From Hoeflea sp. (GTDB taxonomy: Bacteria; Pseudomonadota; Alphaproteobacteria; Rhizobiales; Rhizobiaceae), in the NCBI RefSeq assembly GCF_014359905.1, contig NZ_JACIYP010000010.1, positions 1 through 64,000 of the forward strand: 64,000 nt of DNA, given 5' to 3'. Every line of letters starts with the position of its first letter. The first letter of the stretch is position 1. Under the pieces are notes generated by a model. It made no database searches. It was given only the letters and a program-made list of their open reading frames with translations, and had not been told where the DNA came from. Of this stretch, positions 9,679 through 18,910 are shown one piece after another. The translations under genes and the position numbers were made by a program.

Positions 9679-10683
9679 ATGCAAAACCGAAAAAAACCCA
9701 AGGTCTACATTACCCGCCGCCTGCCGGATGCCGTCGAGACCCGCATGCGCGAGCTGTTTGACGCTGAGCTCAACATCACCGATGAACCCCGCACCCAGCC
9801 CGAGCTGGTCGCCGCCATGCGCGCAGCCGATGTGCTGGTTCCGACCGTGACCGACAGGATCGACGCCGCGCTGATCGAGCAGGCCGGCCCGCAGATGAAG
9901 CTGATCGCCAATTTCGGCAATGGCGTCGACAACATCGATATCGACGCGGCGCAGAAAAAGGGCATCACCGTCACCAATACGCCCAATGTCCTGTCGGAGG
10001 ACACCGCCGACATGACCATGGCGCTGATGCTGGCCGTGCCGCGGCGGCTCACTGAGGGCGCCAACATCATCGTCGGCTCCGGCGGCGTCTGGAAGGGCTG
10101 GTCGCCGACCTGGATGCTCGGCCACCGGATCGGCGGCAAGCGGCTGGGCATCATCGGCATGGGCCGCATAGGCACCGCGGTGGCCCGCCGCGCCAAGGCC
10201 TTTGGCCTGTCGATCCACTACCACAACCGCCGCCGCGTCGATCCGGCCACGGAGGACCAGCTAGAGGCCACCTATTGGGACAGCCTCGACCAGATGCTGG
10301 CGCGCGTCGACATCGTCTCGGTGCATTGCCCGTCAACGCCCGCGACCTTTCATCTTCTCTCCGCCCGCCGGCTCGAGCTGATGAAGCCCGGCGCCTATAT
10401 CGTCAATTCGGCGCGCGGCGGCATCATCGACGAGGATGCGCTGATCAAGGCGCTGAAGGATGGCCGCCTGTCGGGCGCGGGGCTCGACGTGTTCGAGCAC
10501 GAACCGGCGGTGGACAAGCGTCTGGTCAAGCTCGCCACCGAAGGCAAGGTGGTGCTGCTGCCGCATATGGGCTCGGCCACCATAGAGGGCCGCATCGACA
10601 TGGGCGACAAGGTGATCATCAACATCCGCACCTTCTTCGACGGCCACCGCCCCCCCGACCGCGTTCTGCCGCTGAGGAACTAG
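9679..10683 (+). CDS. D-2-hydroxyacid dehydrogenase (glyoxylate/hydroxypyruvate reductase type)
   Basis: A 334-residue NAD(P)-dependent D-2-hydroxyacid dehydrogenase. Visible features are the Rossmann motif GIIGMGRIGTAVARR, the catalytic Arg in NSARGGIIDEDA, Glu in DVFEHEP and His in LLPHMGSAT. It probably interconverts glyoxylate or hydroxypyruvate with glycolate or D-glycerate; the exact substrate cannot be read from sequence. The ATG at 9679 gives the family length; an in-frame TTG at 9643 would add 12 residues. The stop is followed by a long inverted repeat that can serve as terminator. Confidence 0.88.
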   Translation: MQNRKKPKVYITRRLPDAVETRMRELFDAELNITDEPRTQPELVAAMRAADVLVPTVTDRIDAALIEQAGPQMKLIANFGNGVDNIDIDAAQKKGITVTNTPNVLSEDTADMTMALMLAVPRRLTEGANIIVGSGGVWKGWSPTWMLGHRIGGKRLGIIGMGRIGTAVARRAKAFGLSIHYHNRRRVDPATEDQLEATYWDSLDQMLARVDIVSVHCPSTPATFHLLSARRLELMKPGAYIVNSARGGIIDEDALIKALKDGRLSGAGLDVFEHEPAVDKRLVKLATEGKVVLLPHMGSATIEGRIDMGDKVIINIRTFFDGHRPPDRVLPLRN

Positions 10684-10693
10684 ATTTGATGTC

Positions 10694-10766
10694 GGGGACA
10701 GTTTACTTTTGCCCCGCTCACCTCGAACAGCGCGCAACCCCCGAGGGGCAAAAGTAAACTGTCCCC
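10694..10766. repeat. Perfect 22-bp inverted repeat (REP/MITE-like) between convergent genes
   Basis: The left arm 10694-10715 (beginning GGGGACAGTTTAC) is the exact reverse complement of 10745-10766, with a 29-base centre. It sits 10 bases after one stop codon and a few bases before the end of moeB. The arm resembles palindromes I associate with REP-type elements mobilised by RAYT transposases in proteobacteria, but no transposase is nearby. It could act as a bidirectional terminator. Confidence 0.75.
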
Positions 10767-10769
10767 TAC

Positions 10770-11528
10770 CTACACCCTGCGCCTGTACCGAACCGTCTGG
10801 AAGCTCGCCGCCAGCCCGTCATAGAGCAGCAGCCGGCCGATCAGCGGCTCGCCCGCGCCGGTGATCAGCTTGATCACCTCCATCGCCTCGAGAGTGCCGA
10901 TCACGCCGGTCAGCGCGCCGACGACGCCGGCTTCGGCGCAGGAGGGAACCAGTCCCGGCGGCGGCGCTTCGGGAAACAGATCGCGAAACCGCGGGCAGGG
11001 CCGTCCGTCGGCCTGCGTGTCATAGGGCGTCAGCACCGTGACCGAGCCGTCGAAGCGCCCGACTGCCGCCGTGACCAGCGGGATCTCGAGCCGCTCGCAG
11101 GTGTCGGCCAGCAGATAGCGGGTGTCGAAATTGTCCGATCCGTCCACCACCATGTCATAGGCCGTGAGGATATCGACGGCGTTTTCGCCCGTCAGCCGCG
11201 TCTCGTGGGTCACCACCCTTGTGTGCGGATTGAGGCGTTTGAGCGCGCGCGCCGCACTCTCGGTCTTGGCAAGCCCGATATGGGCGGTGTCATGCAGGAT
11301 CTGGCGCTGCAGGTTCGATAGCGACACCCGATCGTCGTCGACGATGCCGATGAGGCCCACACCAGCCGCCGCGAGATAGCTCAGCACCGGCGAGCCGAGC
11401 CCGCCCGCGCCCAGCACCAGCACCCGGGCGGCCTTGAGCTTCTGCTGCCCGCTGCCGCCGATTTCGCGGAGCACGATATGGCGGGCATAGCGCGCCACTT
11501 CGTCGGGGTTCAGCGGCGCCTCATCCAT
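10770..11528 (-). CDS. moeB: MoeB/ThiF-family adenylyltransferase
   Basis: A 252-residue E1-like enzyme. The N-terminal ATP-binding loop is GAGGLGSPVLSYLAAAGVG, with the family signature DxDxVxxSNLQRQ (DDDRVSLSNLQRQILH). The conserved Cys region SCAEAGVVGALTGVIG matches MoeB, which adenylates the C-terminus of the small molybdopterin synthase subunit MoaD. A ThiF role in thiamine synthesis is possible because the families are hard to separate. Of the zinc-binding CxxC pairs found in E. coli MoeB only PCPRF remains, as in short alphaproteobacterial homologues. Its start overlaps the recF stop by 8 bases, so the two are co-transcribed. Confidence 0.82.
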   Translation of the reverse strand: MDEAPLNPDEVARYARHIVLREIGGSGQQKLKAARVLVLGAGGLGSPVLSYLAAAGVGLIGIVDDDRVSLSNLQRQILHDTAHIGLAKTESAARALKRLNPHTRVVTHETRLTGENAVDILTAYDMVVDGSDNFDTRYLLADTCERLEIPLVTAAVGRFDGSVTVLTPYDTQADGRPCPRFRDLFPEAPPPGLVPSCAEAGVVGALTGVIGTLEAMEVIKLITGAGEPLIGRLLLYDGLAASFQTVRYRRRV

Positions 11529-12672
11529 GGTCGGTCTCCTGGTATGGCGTCACCCGGCCATCCGCCACCGTGAAGATCCGGCCGCGCGATCCCAGGCTTT
11601 CGAACATCTGCGCATCGGTCCCGGTCATGAAGGCCTGGCAGTCGAGCGCCTCGATCAGGTCAAACAACGCCGCGCGGCGGCCTTCGTCAAGATGGGCGGC
11701 GATCTCGTCGAGCAACAGGATGGGCGCGTGCCCGGTCATGGCCCGCACCAGTTGCGCGTGTCCCAGCACGATGCCGATCAGCAGCGCCTTCTGCTCACCG
11801 GTCGAGGACAGCGCCGCCGGCATCGCCTTCTCCCGGTGATGCACGATCAGGTCCGAGCGGTGCGGTCCGGCGAGCGTCCGCCCGGCCGCCGCATCGCGGC
11901 CGCGCCCCGATCTCAGCAGCGCGGCGAAGGCGGTTTCCCTGTCGCCGGCCGAGGGCAGCGCCTGGTCTTCGAGAAATCCCTCCAGCCGCACGGTTGCCGC
12001 CGGGAACACGCTGTAGGCCCGGGTGTCGTCAATCAGGCCGGAAAGCAGGCTCACCACCTCGTCGCGCGCCATCGCCATGGCCACGCCGAGTTCCACCATC
12101 TGCGCCTCCAGCCCGTCGAGCCAGGTGGGGTCCGCCCGGCCTTCCGACAGGAGCCGGTTGCGGCTGCGCATGGCGCGCTCGTAGTTCAGCGCCCGTCCGC
12201 CATGGGCCGGATCGACCGACAGCACCAGCCGGTCGAGAAAGCGCCGCCGGTCGCCGGCAGGCCCCGTAAAAAGCCCGTCCATGGCAGGCGTCAGCCACAA
12301 CAGCCTGAGATGTTCGAGCAGCGCATCGGTCGAGCGCGCCGGCGCGCCGTTGATCCGCACCCGGCGCGCGCCCGCCTCCTCGCCGCCGTCGACGCCGGTG
12401 CCGATGTCCACCGGCCCGGCCATGCCCTCGAGGCCTGCAAAGACGCTGAATCCGGCCTCGGGCGCGGAGCCGGCCTTGATCAGGTCGCTGAAGGCTGCGC
12501 GGCGAAACCCCCGGCCAGGCGTCAAGAGCGACAGCGCCTCCATCAGATTGGTCTTGCCCGCACCATTGTCGCCCGCGAGCACCACATGGCGCTGGTCAAG
12601 CTCCAGCGACAGGCTCGCATAATTGCGAAAACCCGCAAGTTTCAGTCGTTGAATATGTACCCTTGGGGCCAT
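11521..12672 (-). CDS. recF: DNA replication/repair protein RecF
   Basis: A 383-residue ABC/SMC-like ATPase of gap repair, loading RecA with RecO and RecR. Walker A is GDNGAGKTNLMEAL (about residues 34-47). The signature and Walker B region are in LSSTGEQKALLIGIVLGHAQL and PILLLDEIAAHLDEGRR. The N-terminus HIQRLKLAGFRNYASLSL is typical. It lies in the order moeB-recF-dnaN-dnaA on one strand, close to the common dnaA-dnaN-recF arrangement. Confidence 0.95.
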   Translation of the reverse strand: MAPRVHIQRLKLAGFRNYASLSLELDQRHVVLAGDNGAGKTNLMEALSLLTPGRGFRRAAFSDLIKAGSAPEAGFSVFAGLEGMAGPVDIGTGVDGGEEAGARRVRINGAPARSTDALLEHLRLLWLTPAMDGLFTGPAGDRRRFLDRLVLSVDPAHGGRALNYERAMRSRNRLLSEGRADPTWLDGLEAQMVELGVAMAMARDEVVSLLSGLIDDTRAYSVFPAATVRLEGFLEDQALPSAGDRETAFAALLRSGRGRDAAAGRTLAGPHRSDLIVHHREKAMPAALSSTGEQKALLIGIVLGHAQLVRAMTGHAPILLLDEIAAHLDEGRRAALFDLIEALDCQAFMTGTDAQMFESLGSRGRIFTVADGRVTPYQETDHG

Positions 12673-12734
12673 GCAAGTCTCCGCGCAACCGCGCTGCGGC
12701 TGGCAGTCCTTTGCGGTGAAGAAGAAAAGAGCCC

Positions 12735-13853
12735 TTACACCCGCATCGGCATCAGCACATAGAGCGCGTCGTCGCCGGCGGTGTCGCGCACCAGCGTCGG
12801 CGAGCCGGGATCGGCGAGCATGAACACCGCATCCGTGCCCGACAGCTGATTGGTGATGTCGAGCAGATATTTGGCGTTGAAGCCGATCTCAAGCGGATCG
12901 CGGTCATAGCCCACGGCCAGTTCCTCCGTGGCGCTGCCCGAATCGGGATTGTTGACCGTGAGCGTCAATTGTCCGTCGGCGATCGCCAGCTTCACCGCCC
13001 GGCCGCGTTCCGACGAGATCGTCGACACCCGGTCGACGGCCTGTGCGAAGGTCTGGCAGTCGACGGTCAGTTCCTTGTCGTTGCCGGTCGGGATCACCCG
13101 CTGGTAGTCGGGGAAGGTGCCGTCGATCAGCTTCGAGGTCAGCACCACCGAGCCGATGGTGAAGCGGATCTTGGCGTCCGACACTTCCACGGTCACGGTG
13201 ACATCGGGATTGTCGACCAGCTTCTGCAGCTCGCCCACGGTCTTGCGCGGAATGATGATGCCCGGCATGCCCTCGGAGCCAGCCGGGGCATCGACATCGG
13301 CGCGCGCCAGGCGGTGGCCGTCGGTGGCGACCGCGCGCAGCTTGAGCGCGCCCTCGCTCTCGATCGAATGCATGAAGATGCCGTTGAGATAGTAGCGGGT
13401 CTCCTCGGTGGAGATCGCGAACTGGGTCCGGTCGATCAGCATCTTGAGCTGTGTCGCGGGCAGGCGGAAAGTGTGGGTGAAGGCGCCGGCGGTCAGATCC
13501 GGAAAATCCGATTCCGGCAGGCACTGCAGCGAGAATTTCGACCGGCCGGAGGCGACCGTCATCGAGCCGCCGTCGGGGTTGGTGGCCAGCAGCACTTCCG
13601 AGCCGTCGCCGAGCTTGCGCACGATGTCGTAGAGCAGATGCGCCGGCACCGTGGTGGCGCCCGCCTGCTCGATCATCGCCGGCGTCGCCTCGGTGATCTC
13701 GAGATCGAGGTCAGTCGCCTTCATGTCGAGCGTCGCGCCCTCCGCCTTGAGCAGCACATTCGACAGGATCGGAATCGTGTTGCGGCGCTCGACCACGCGA
13801 TGCACGTGGTTCAGCGACTTGAGGAGATTGGAACGCTCGAGGGTGACACGCAT
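12735..13853 (-). CDS. dnaN: DNA polymerase III beta sliding clamp DnaN
   Basis: A 372-residue clamp with three repeated domains, beginning MRVTLERSNLLKSLNHVHRVVERRNTIPIL and ending in the clamp C-terminus YVLMPMRV. The dimeric ring tethers the replicative polymerase to DNA and binds the Hda-type regulator of DnaA. It is separated from dnaA by about 220 bases containing the dnaA terminator, so it should have its own promoter within 13854-14005. Confidence 0.96.
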   Translation of the reverse strand: MRVTLERSNLLKSLNHVHRVVERRNTIPILSNVLLKAEGATLDMKATDLDLEITEATPAMIEQAGATTVPAHLLYDIVRKLGDGSEVLLATNPDGGSMTVASGRSKFSLQCLPESDFPDLTAGAFTHTFRLPATQLKMLIDRTQFAISTEETRYYLNGIFMHSIESEGALKLRAVATDGHRLARADVDAPAGSEGMPGIIIPRKTVGELQKLVDNPDVTVTVEVSDAKIRFTIGSVVLTSKLIDGTFPDYQRVIPTGNDKELTVDCQTFAQAVDRVSTISSERGRAVKLAIADGQLTLTVNNPDSGSATEELAVGYDRDPLEIGFNAKYLLDITNQLSGTDAVFMLADPGSPTLVRDTAGDDALYVLMPMRV

Positions 13854-14005
13854 GATCTGATTACCGTTTGGCTGGGGCCCGCACGGGAACGCGAGGGCCT
13901 TTCAAATTCTGTCTTGTCAGGCTTATGCCCTGCCTGGGCAATGTTGCGCCGCAACTGTGCGGTGCGCCCGGGCGTGCAAAATGGCAGATTATGCCCCTGA
14001 TATGC

Positions 14006-14036
14006 AACAAAAACCGGCCCGGACCTTTCGGGCCGG
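14006..14036 (-). terminator. Rho-independent terminator of dnaA
   Basis: An 8-bp perfect GC stem (14014-14021 with 14029-14036, CCGGCCCG) with a 7-base loop. On the minus strand TTTTTGTTG follows. It uncouples dnaA from dnaN transcription. Confidence 0.88.
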
Positions 14037-14072
14037 ACCGGGATTCTGGGGATAATCCGAAGGGCGGGCGGT

Positions 14073-15521
14073 TTACTCGATGATCAGCCGCTTCAACAAC
14101 TCGATCTCATGGCCGAGTTTGGTGTCCGATCCGATCAGGCCTTCAATCTTGCGTACCGCATGCAACACGGTTGTGTGGTCACGCCCGCCGAACCTGCGGC
14201 CGATTTCGGGAAACGAGCGCGGCGTCATGGTCTTGGCCAGATACATGGCAATCTGCCGCGGCTTGACGATGACGCGGGTGCGGCGGTCGGATACCAGTTC
14301 CTGCCGCGAGACATTGTAGTGCCGTGACACCACCCGCTGGATGTCCTCGATCCGCACCCGCTTTGGCTCGCCGGCATTGACCAGATGGCCGAGAAGCTGG
14401 TCGACGCGCTCGAGCGTCAAATTGGGCTCGAAACTGCGCCGGAACAGAAGCTGGTTGAAGGCGCCTTCAAGCTCGCGCCCGCTGGCGGTGATGTTCTGCG
14501 CCACATGGGCGAGAATCTCCTCGCTGATGTCGAGCGTCCCATCCTCGATCTGGGCGATGGCCATGCGCTGCTTGAGCATGTCGAGCCGCATCTCGTAGTC
14601 GGGCGCCTCGATTTCGATGGCGACGCCGCCCTGCAGCCGCGAGCGGACGCGCGGATCGAGCGATTCCAGCTCCCACGGGGCGCGGTCGGCGGCGACAACC
14701 ACCTGGCGGGCCGAATCGAGCAGCATGTTCAAGAGATGGCAGAATTCGTGCTGGATCGACTTGCCCTGCAGGAACTGCATGTCGTCGATGACCAGAAGGT
14801 CGATATTGCGCAGCGATTCCTTGAACGACAACGCGTCATGGTCGCGGATCGCGGTGGCAAAGCGCCACATGAAATATTCCGCCGTCAGATAGACCACGCG
14901 CGGATTGCGGGCGTGCCGGCTGGCAGCTGCGGCAACGGCCTGCAGAAGATGGGTCTTGCCCAGTCCGACATTGGAGTGGATGAACAGCGGGTTGAAGCGC
15001 ACCGAGCCGGTTCCGGCCTCGGCGATGGTCTTGGCCGCGGCCAGCGCCACGCGGTTGGATGAGCCCTCGACATAGCTTTCGAACGTGTAGCGCGGATCGA
15101 GCGGCGAGCCGATCACCGCATTGGCGGGCTGGTGGCTCTTGCCGAAGGTCGACAGATGCGCGCCCACGCCCTTGACCGACAGGTGCTGCTCCTTGCGCGC
15201 CGGTGCCGCTGCCTGGTTCACCTGCGCCGGGCTGTCGGGCTCCGGTGCGGCGACATTGGGATTTGCGCGGCTCGCCGAGCGCACGACAATCTCCACCTTG
15301 AGGATGTCGGGGTCCTCTTCGCGGAACAGCGCACTGATCTGGTCGAGATACTTGTTGTTGATCCAGGATTTCAGAAAAGCCGTCGGCACAGAGAGGCGCA
15401 CCACGCTTTTTGAAGCCGATTGCAGTTTCAGCCGACCGAACCAGCTGGTGAAGACCTCCGGTCCGACCTGCGCCTTCAGACGCGCCGTCACCCGATCGAA
15501 GGCCTGAGTGTTCTTGTTCAT
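14073..15521 (-). CDS. dnaA: Chromosomal replication initiator DnaA
   Basis: A 482-residue AAA+ initiator. Domain I starts [18 protein letters not shown]. Domain III carries Walker [16 protein letters not shown] and Walker [13 protein letters not shown]. The C-terminal domain IV has the DnaA-box recognition signature [19 protein letters not shown]. The ATG at 15521 is chosen because AAAGGGG lies 7 bases upstream; an open frame continues to 15629 without homology. Compared with E. coli the linker domain II (about residues 85-130) is rich in Pro/Ala, as in other Rhizobiales. Confidence 0.95.
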   Translation of the reverse strand: MNKNTQAFDRVTARLKAQVGPEVFTSWFGRLKLQSASKSVVRLSVPTAFLKSWINNKYLDQISALFREEDPDILKVEIVVRSASRANPNVAAPEPDSPAQVNQAAAPARKEQHLSVKGVGAHLSTFGKSHQPANAVIGSPLDPRYTFESYVEGSSNRVALAAAKTIAEAGTGSVRFNPLFIHSNVGLGKTHLLQAVAAAASRHARNPRVVYLTAEYFMWRFATAIRDHDALSFKESLRNIDLLVIDDMQFLQGKSIQHEFCHLLNMLLDSARQVVVAADRAPWELESLDPRVRSRLQGGVAIEIEAPDYEMRLDMLKQRMAIAQIEDGTLDISEEILAHVAQNITASGRELEGAFNQLLFRRSFEPNLTLERVDQLLGHLVNAGEPKRVRIEDIQRVVSRHYNVSRQELVSDRRTRVIVKPRQIAMYLAKTMTPRSFPEIGRRFGGRDHTTVLHAVRKIEGLIGSDTKLGHEIELLKRLIIE

Positions 15522-16340
15522 GTCCGCCCCTTTGTCAGTGGTCGGGCAAACATCGTTGCCAAGCGGTTGGGCGGTGGCTTGCACGCCCCATTCTGCCGCT
15601 TTACGCGCTGTCGTCATGTGTGTTTGCATCGCCGCTGGTCATCCCTGTTGCCGCATTCAGGCCATCGTCATGATGGCCGCCTCAGGTCGGGGGTATTGCC
15701 CCGCCCGTTCTGGTCGTTCGTCTCGCCTGCGGCCGCCCCGCCGCCATGTCCCTCCATTCAACGTCCCGCCGGCGACCTCGTATCGCCGATGAGACAAGTC
15801 TTCCCCGATCCGCCAGAACAGGAGTTCAGGCGGCCAATGCCCCACAGCAGGGCGGCAGAGCGCCCTTGCAACCGAAGGTTTATTTCAGAGTTTGCCTGAC
15901 AGATGTGCCACGCGCCAAGTTGCGGATGAGACAACACTTGCTGAACTTGCAGCAAACGCCCCTGGAACCGCCTGGCTCCGTGCCCCTTGTCGAGGGTTAT
16001 TTAGGCAGGATGAGAGGGTCAGATCAAGCAGCTTATTTACGAAAAAGTAACGAATTGGGGCTTGACTCGCGCAGGTTGAAAAAAGCCCTCAGCGCGGGTT
16101 TTCAACAGTCGATTGGATTCATTACCTTTTCGTGGCTTCGGGCTTTTTGCGCCCTTGAAGAAGTGTTGGATATTAAATTTAGGGCATTGACAGCCTGCCC
16201 GGAAAATCTGGTCCATTTGAGCCGGAGAGAATCGTGGACCTCTCGTAAGGCTTTGAATAAAAACAATAAAAACTGTGACTGTGACGGAGCCGTGACAAAC
16301 TTGGAGCAGGCTTTGGCCACGTTTGACGCAAACCATTGGG
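15522..16340. other. Long non-coding region upstream of dnaA
   Basis: About 820 bases between dnaA and rpsT hold no gene I can support. The part from about 15880 to 16340 is clearly more AT-rich than the surroundings. It contains three GANTC sites (16064, 16116, 16229), the target of the CcrM methylase that controls dnaA in Caulobacter. I see only loose matches to DnaA boxes (for example TTTTCAACA near 16100). An open frame crossing the region on the plus strand has no recognisable domain and runs antisense into rpsT, so I do not call it. Confidence 0.6.
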
Positions 16341-16375
16341 GCAAAACGAAAAAGGCCCGGACAAGCCGGGCCTTT
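16341..16375 (-). terminator. Rho-independent terminator of rpsT
   Basis: A perfect 10-bp stem (16351-16360 with 16366-16375, AAAGGCCCGG) with a 5-base loop. On the minus strand the stem is followed by TTTCGTTTT. Confidence 0.9.
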
Positions 16376-16401
16376 AGCCGTCAAACGAATTTTTCAGCGG
16401 T

Positions 16402-16668
16402 TCAGGCGCTCAGCGCCTTGACCCGGTTGGACAGCCGGGAAATCTTCCGCGACGCCGTATTGGCGTGAACCACGCCCTTGCTGGTGGCGCGCATCAGTTC
16501 GGGCTGGGCTGCCTTCAGCGCTGCGGCTGCAGCGGCCTGGTCGCCGGAGCTGATGGCTTCCTCGACGAGACGGAGGAAACCGCGGACACGCGAACGGCGT
16601 GCCTTGTTGACGTCAGTGCGGCGGGCAATCTTGCGGGTCGCTTTTTTCGCCGAAGTTGTATTGGCCAT
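16402..16668 (-). CDS. rpsT: 30S ribosomal protein S20
   Basis: An 88-residue, strongly basic protein with the S20 pattern [35 protein letters not shown] and the C-terminal [20 protein letters not shown]. It binds the 5' domain of 16S rRNA and helps small-subunit assembly. It lies upstream of dnaA on the same strand, an arrangement usual in Rhizobiales, but has its own terminator. Confidence 0.97.
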   Translation of the reverse strand: MANTTSAKKATRKIARRTDVNKARRSRVRGFLRLVEEAISSGDQAAAAAALKAAQPELMRATSKGVVHANTASRKISRLSNRVKALSA

Positions 16669-16862
16669 GAATGCCTCTCAAGTGTCACATGCTCTGTTCC
16701 GGCCGGAAAGCGCCTCTTGCGAGGGATGTCGCTTCGACAGACGGAATGCGAGAAAACCACGGCGAGCCCGAAAGCTGCCATTCGATGGCGGGCCTATACC
16801 GGGTATCGCGGCTTGCGTCAACGCGAAAATCGGTTTTGGTGCCGGTCCGGCGGTGCATTTCG

Positions 16863-17636
16863 TCAGCGGTGCTTGAACTGTGCCTTGCGCTTGTCGACGA
16901 AGGCGCCCATGCCTTCCTTCTGGTCTTCCGTCGCAAACAGCGAATGAAACAGCCGCCGCTCGAAGCGCAAGCCTTCGCTCAGCGGCACCTCATCGGCGCG
17001 GTTGACCGATTCCTTGACCATCATCGCCACCGGCAGCGAGAAGCCGGCGATCTTCTCGGCCGCCTTCGTGGCGGTCGCGAGCAGTTCACCCGCCGGCACC
17101 ACGCGGGCGACGAGGCCCGAGCGCTCGGCCTCCTCGGCGTCCATCATCCGGCCGGTCAGGCAAAGATCCATCGCCTTGGCCTTGCCGACCGCGCGGGTCA
17201 GCCGCTGGGTGCCGCCCATGCCGGGAATGACGCCGAGCGTGATTTCCGGCTGGCCGAATTTGGCGCTGTCGGCGGCAATGATGAAATCGCACATCATCGC
17301 GAGTTCGCAGCCGCCGCCCAGCGCATAGCCCGCCACTGCCGCGATCACCGGCTTGCGGGTTCCGGCCACCGCGCTCCAGCCTTCGAAAAAATCCTCCATA
17401 TAGGCGCTGACATAGTCCTTGGACTGCATTTCCTTGATGTCGGCGCCGGCCGCGAAGGCCTTGTCCGAGCCGGTCAGCACGATCGCGCCGATCTTGTCGT
17501 CGCCGCCATAGTGGGCCAGCGTCTCGCGCAACTCGCTCAGCAGTTCGGAATTGAGCGCATTGAGCGCATCGGGCCGGTTGAGCGTGATGATGGCCACCCG
17601 GCCGCGTGTCTCAGTCTTCAGCGTCTTGAGCGCCAT
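16863..17636 (-). CDS. Enoyl-CoA hydratase
   Basis: A 257-residue crotonase-family protein hydrating trans-2-enoyl-CoA in beta-oxidation. The oxyanion-hole segments are [10 protein letters not shown] and [14 protein letters not shown]. Both catalytic glutamates are in place: ELAMMCD and [15 protein letters not shown]. The C-terminus [17 protein letters not shown] is typical of the short-chain mitochondrial-type hydratase. It sits alone between rpsT and mutM; no thiolase or acyl-CoA dehydrogenase is adjacent. Confidence 0.93.
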   Translation of the reverse strand: MALKTLKTETRGRVAIITLNRPDALNALNSELLSELRETLAHYGGDDKIGAIVLTGSDKAFAAGADIKEMQSKDYVSAYMEDFFEGWSAVAGTRKPVIAAVAGYALGGGCELAMMCDFIIAADSAKFGQPEITLGVIPGMGGTQRLTRAVGKAKAMDLCLTGRMMDAEEAERSGLVARVVPAGELLATATKAAEKIAGFSLPVAMMVKESVNRADEVPLSEGLRFERRLFHSLFATEDQKEGMGAFVDKRKAQFKHR

Positions 17637-17698
17637 CGCCTCTCTCCTTTATGGGGCCAGGTTGAACTCATCTCTCAAGGATGGGTTCCCGGGCCGGA

Positions 17699-18595
17699 TC
17701 AGTTTTTCTGGCAGCGCGGGCAATAAAAGGTCGAGCGCCCGCTCTGTGCAATGCGCCGGACCGTATCGCCACAGCCGGGCCGGGGGCAAGCCTTTCCCTC
17801 GCGGTCATAGACCGAAAACCCGTGCTGGAAATACCCCAGTGTCCCGTCGGTGCGGATATGGTCTCTCAGCGACGAGCCCCCAGCGGCAATCGCCTCGCCG
17901 ATCACGGCGCGGATCGCAAGTGTCAGCTGCCCGAGCGGCGCCTTCGGCTTGCCGGTCGGGCCCACCAGCCGACCCGCCGGCTTGAGCGGCGACAGTCCGG
18001 CGCGCCACATGGCCTCGCAGACATAGATATTGCCGAGACCCGCGATGATGCGCTGGTCAAGCAGTGCCGCCTTGAGCGGCGCTTTCTTTCCTGTGAGCCG
18101 CGGCGCCAGATCGCTGGCGTCCAGGCTGTTGCCGGTCGGCTCCACGCCAAGGCTCCTGAACCAGGGATGCTCCGCAAGCCCGGTCCGCGCGATCAGATCC
18201 ATGTAGCCGAATCGCCGCGGATCATTGTAAATCACCCGGGCGAGGCCCGCCGGGCCCTCCATGTGAAAAATCACATGATCGTGCCGGTCATCTTTAGAGC
18301 GGGCATGGTGAAAGGCGCCGGGCTTGAGTGAGCCCTCTCCCTCGGCCTCGATCCTGAAAGACCCCGACATGCCAAGATGGCAGATCAGCACCATGCCGTC
18401 GTCGAGATCGGCCAGCAGGTACTTGGCCCGCCGCCCGAGCGACATCACCCGCCTGCCTTGGAGCCGGCCCGCAAAACCCTCCGGAAAGGCAAAGCGCAGG
18501 TCGGCGCGTCGCTGCTCGACGCGGGTGAAATGCGCGCCTTCCATCACCGGCTCAAGGCCGCGGCGAACGGTTTCAACTTCGGGCAGTTCGGGCAT
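17699..18595 (-). CDS. mutM: Formamidopyrimidine-DNA glycosylase MutM (Fpg)
   Basis: A 298-residue bifunctional base-excision enzyme that removes 8-oxoguanine and nicks the abasic site. The N-terminal [16 protein letters not shown] supplies the catalytic Pro1/Glu2. The helix-two-turn-helix contains [14 protein letters not shown]. The zinc finger at the end has four cysteines (CPRPGC...FYCPRC). It is divergent from ubiE, with a palindrome at 18641-18664 in the shared upstream region. Confidence 0.96.
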   Translation of the reverse strand: MPELPEVETVRRGLEPVMEGAHFTRVEQRRADLRFAFPEGFAGRLQGRRVMSLGRRAKYLLADLDDGMVLICHLGMSGSFRIEAEGEGSLKPGAFHHARSKDDRHDHVIFHMEGPAGLARVIYNDPRRFGYMDLIARTGLAEHPWFRSLGVEPTGNSLDASDLAPRLTGKKAPLKAALLDQRIIAGLGNIYVCEAMWRAGLSPLKPAGRLVGPTGKPKAPLGQLTLAIRAVIGEAIAAGGSSLRDHIRTDGTLGYFQHGFSVYDREGKACPRPGCGDTVRRIAQSGRSTFYCPRCQKN

Positions 18596-18640
18596 GCGGT
18601 CTCCTGGCAGTCTCTGCTAACGCCGTTCTCATGCAGGTCG

Positions 18641-18664
18641 CGTTCAAATACATTCATTTGAACG
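18641..18664. promoter_or_regulatory. Perfect palindrome in the mutM-ubiE intergenic region
   Basis: CGTTCAAAT (18641-18649), a 6-base centre, then ATTTGAACG (18656-18664). It lies 46 bases upstream of mutM and about 250 upstream of ubiE, a position suited to a dimeric regulator. No cognate regulator is identified. The remaining 18665-18910 shows nothing else I can name. Confidence 0.55.
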
Positions 18665-18910
18665 ACAACGTCCATGCATCAAATCACCCCCCTGCAGCGC
18701 CTCTGCGCCGTAGGGTCGCCGGTGGCAATATTGCAAAGCCTGACCTATAAGGCGGTGCGCTTTGCCGCAGGCTGGGCAGTTTTGCCTGGATAGCGCGGAG
18801 CGGCCCGATCCGCTATGGTCAAGACCGACCATGCCAGGCCCCTGACCGGGATCCTGGATGAGCGGGTGGCTTGGGCTGTCAATTGTCTGGAAGAAATGCA
18901 GGAACACAAG

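Noticed and set aside
15522..16401. Chromosomal origin of replication at dnaA
   Set aside because: Only weak single matches to DnaA boxes are present and no cluster. In Rhizobiales the origin is usually not at dnaA.
15746..16468. A 240-codon open frame on the plus strand between dnaA and rpsT
   Set aside because: It runs antisense into rpsT and through its terminator, has no ribosome site and no recognisable domain.
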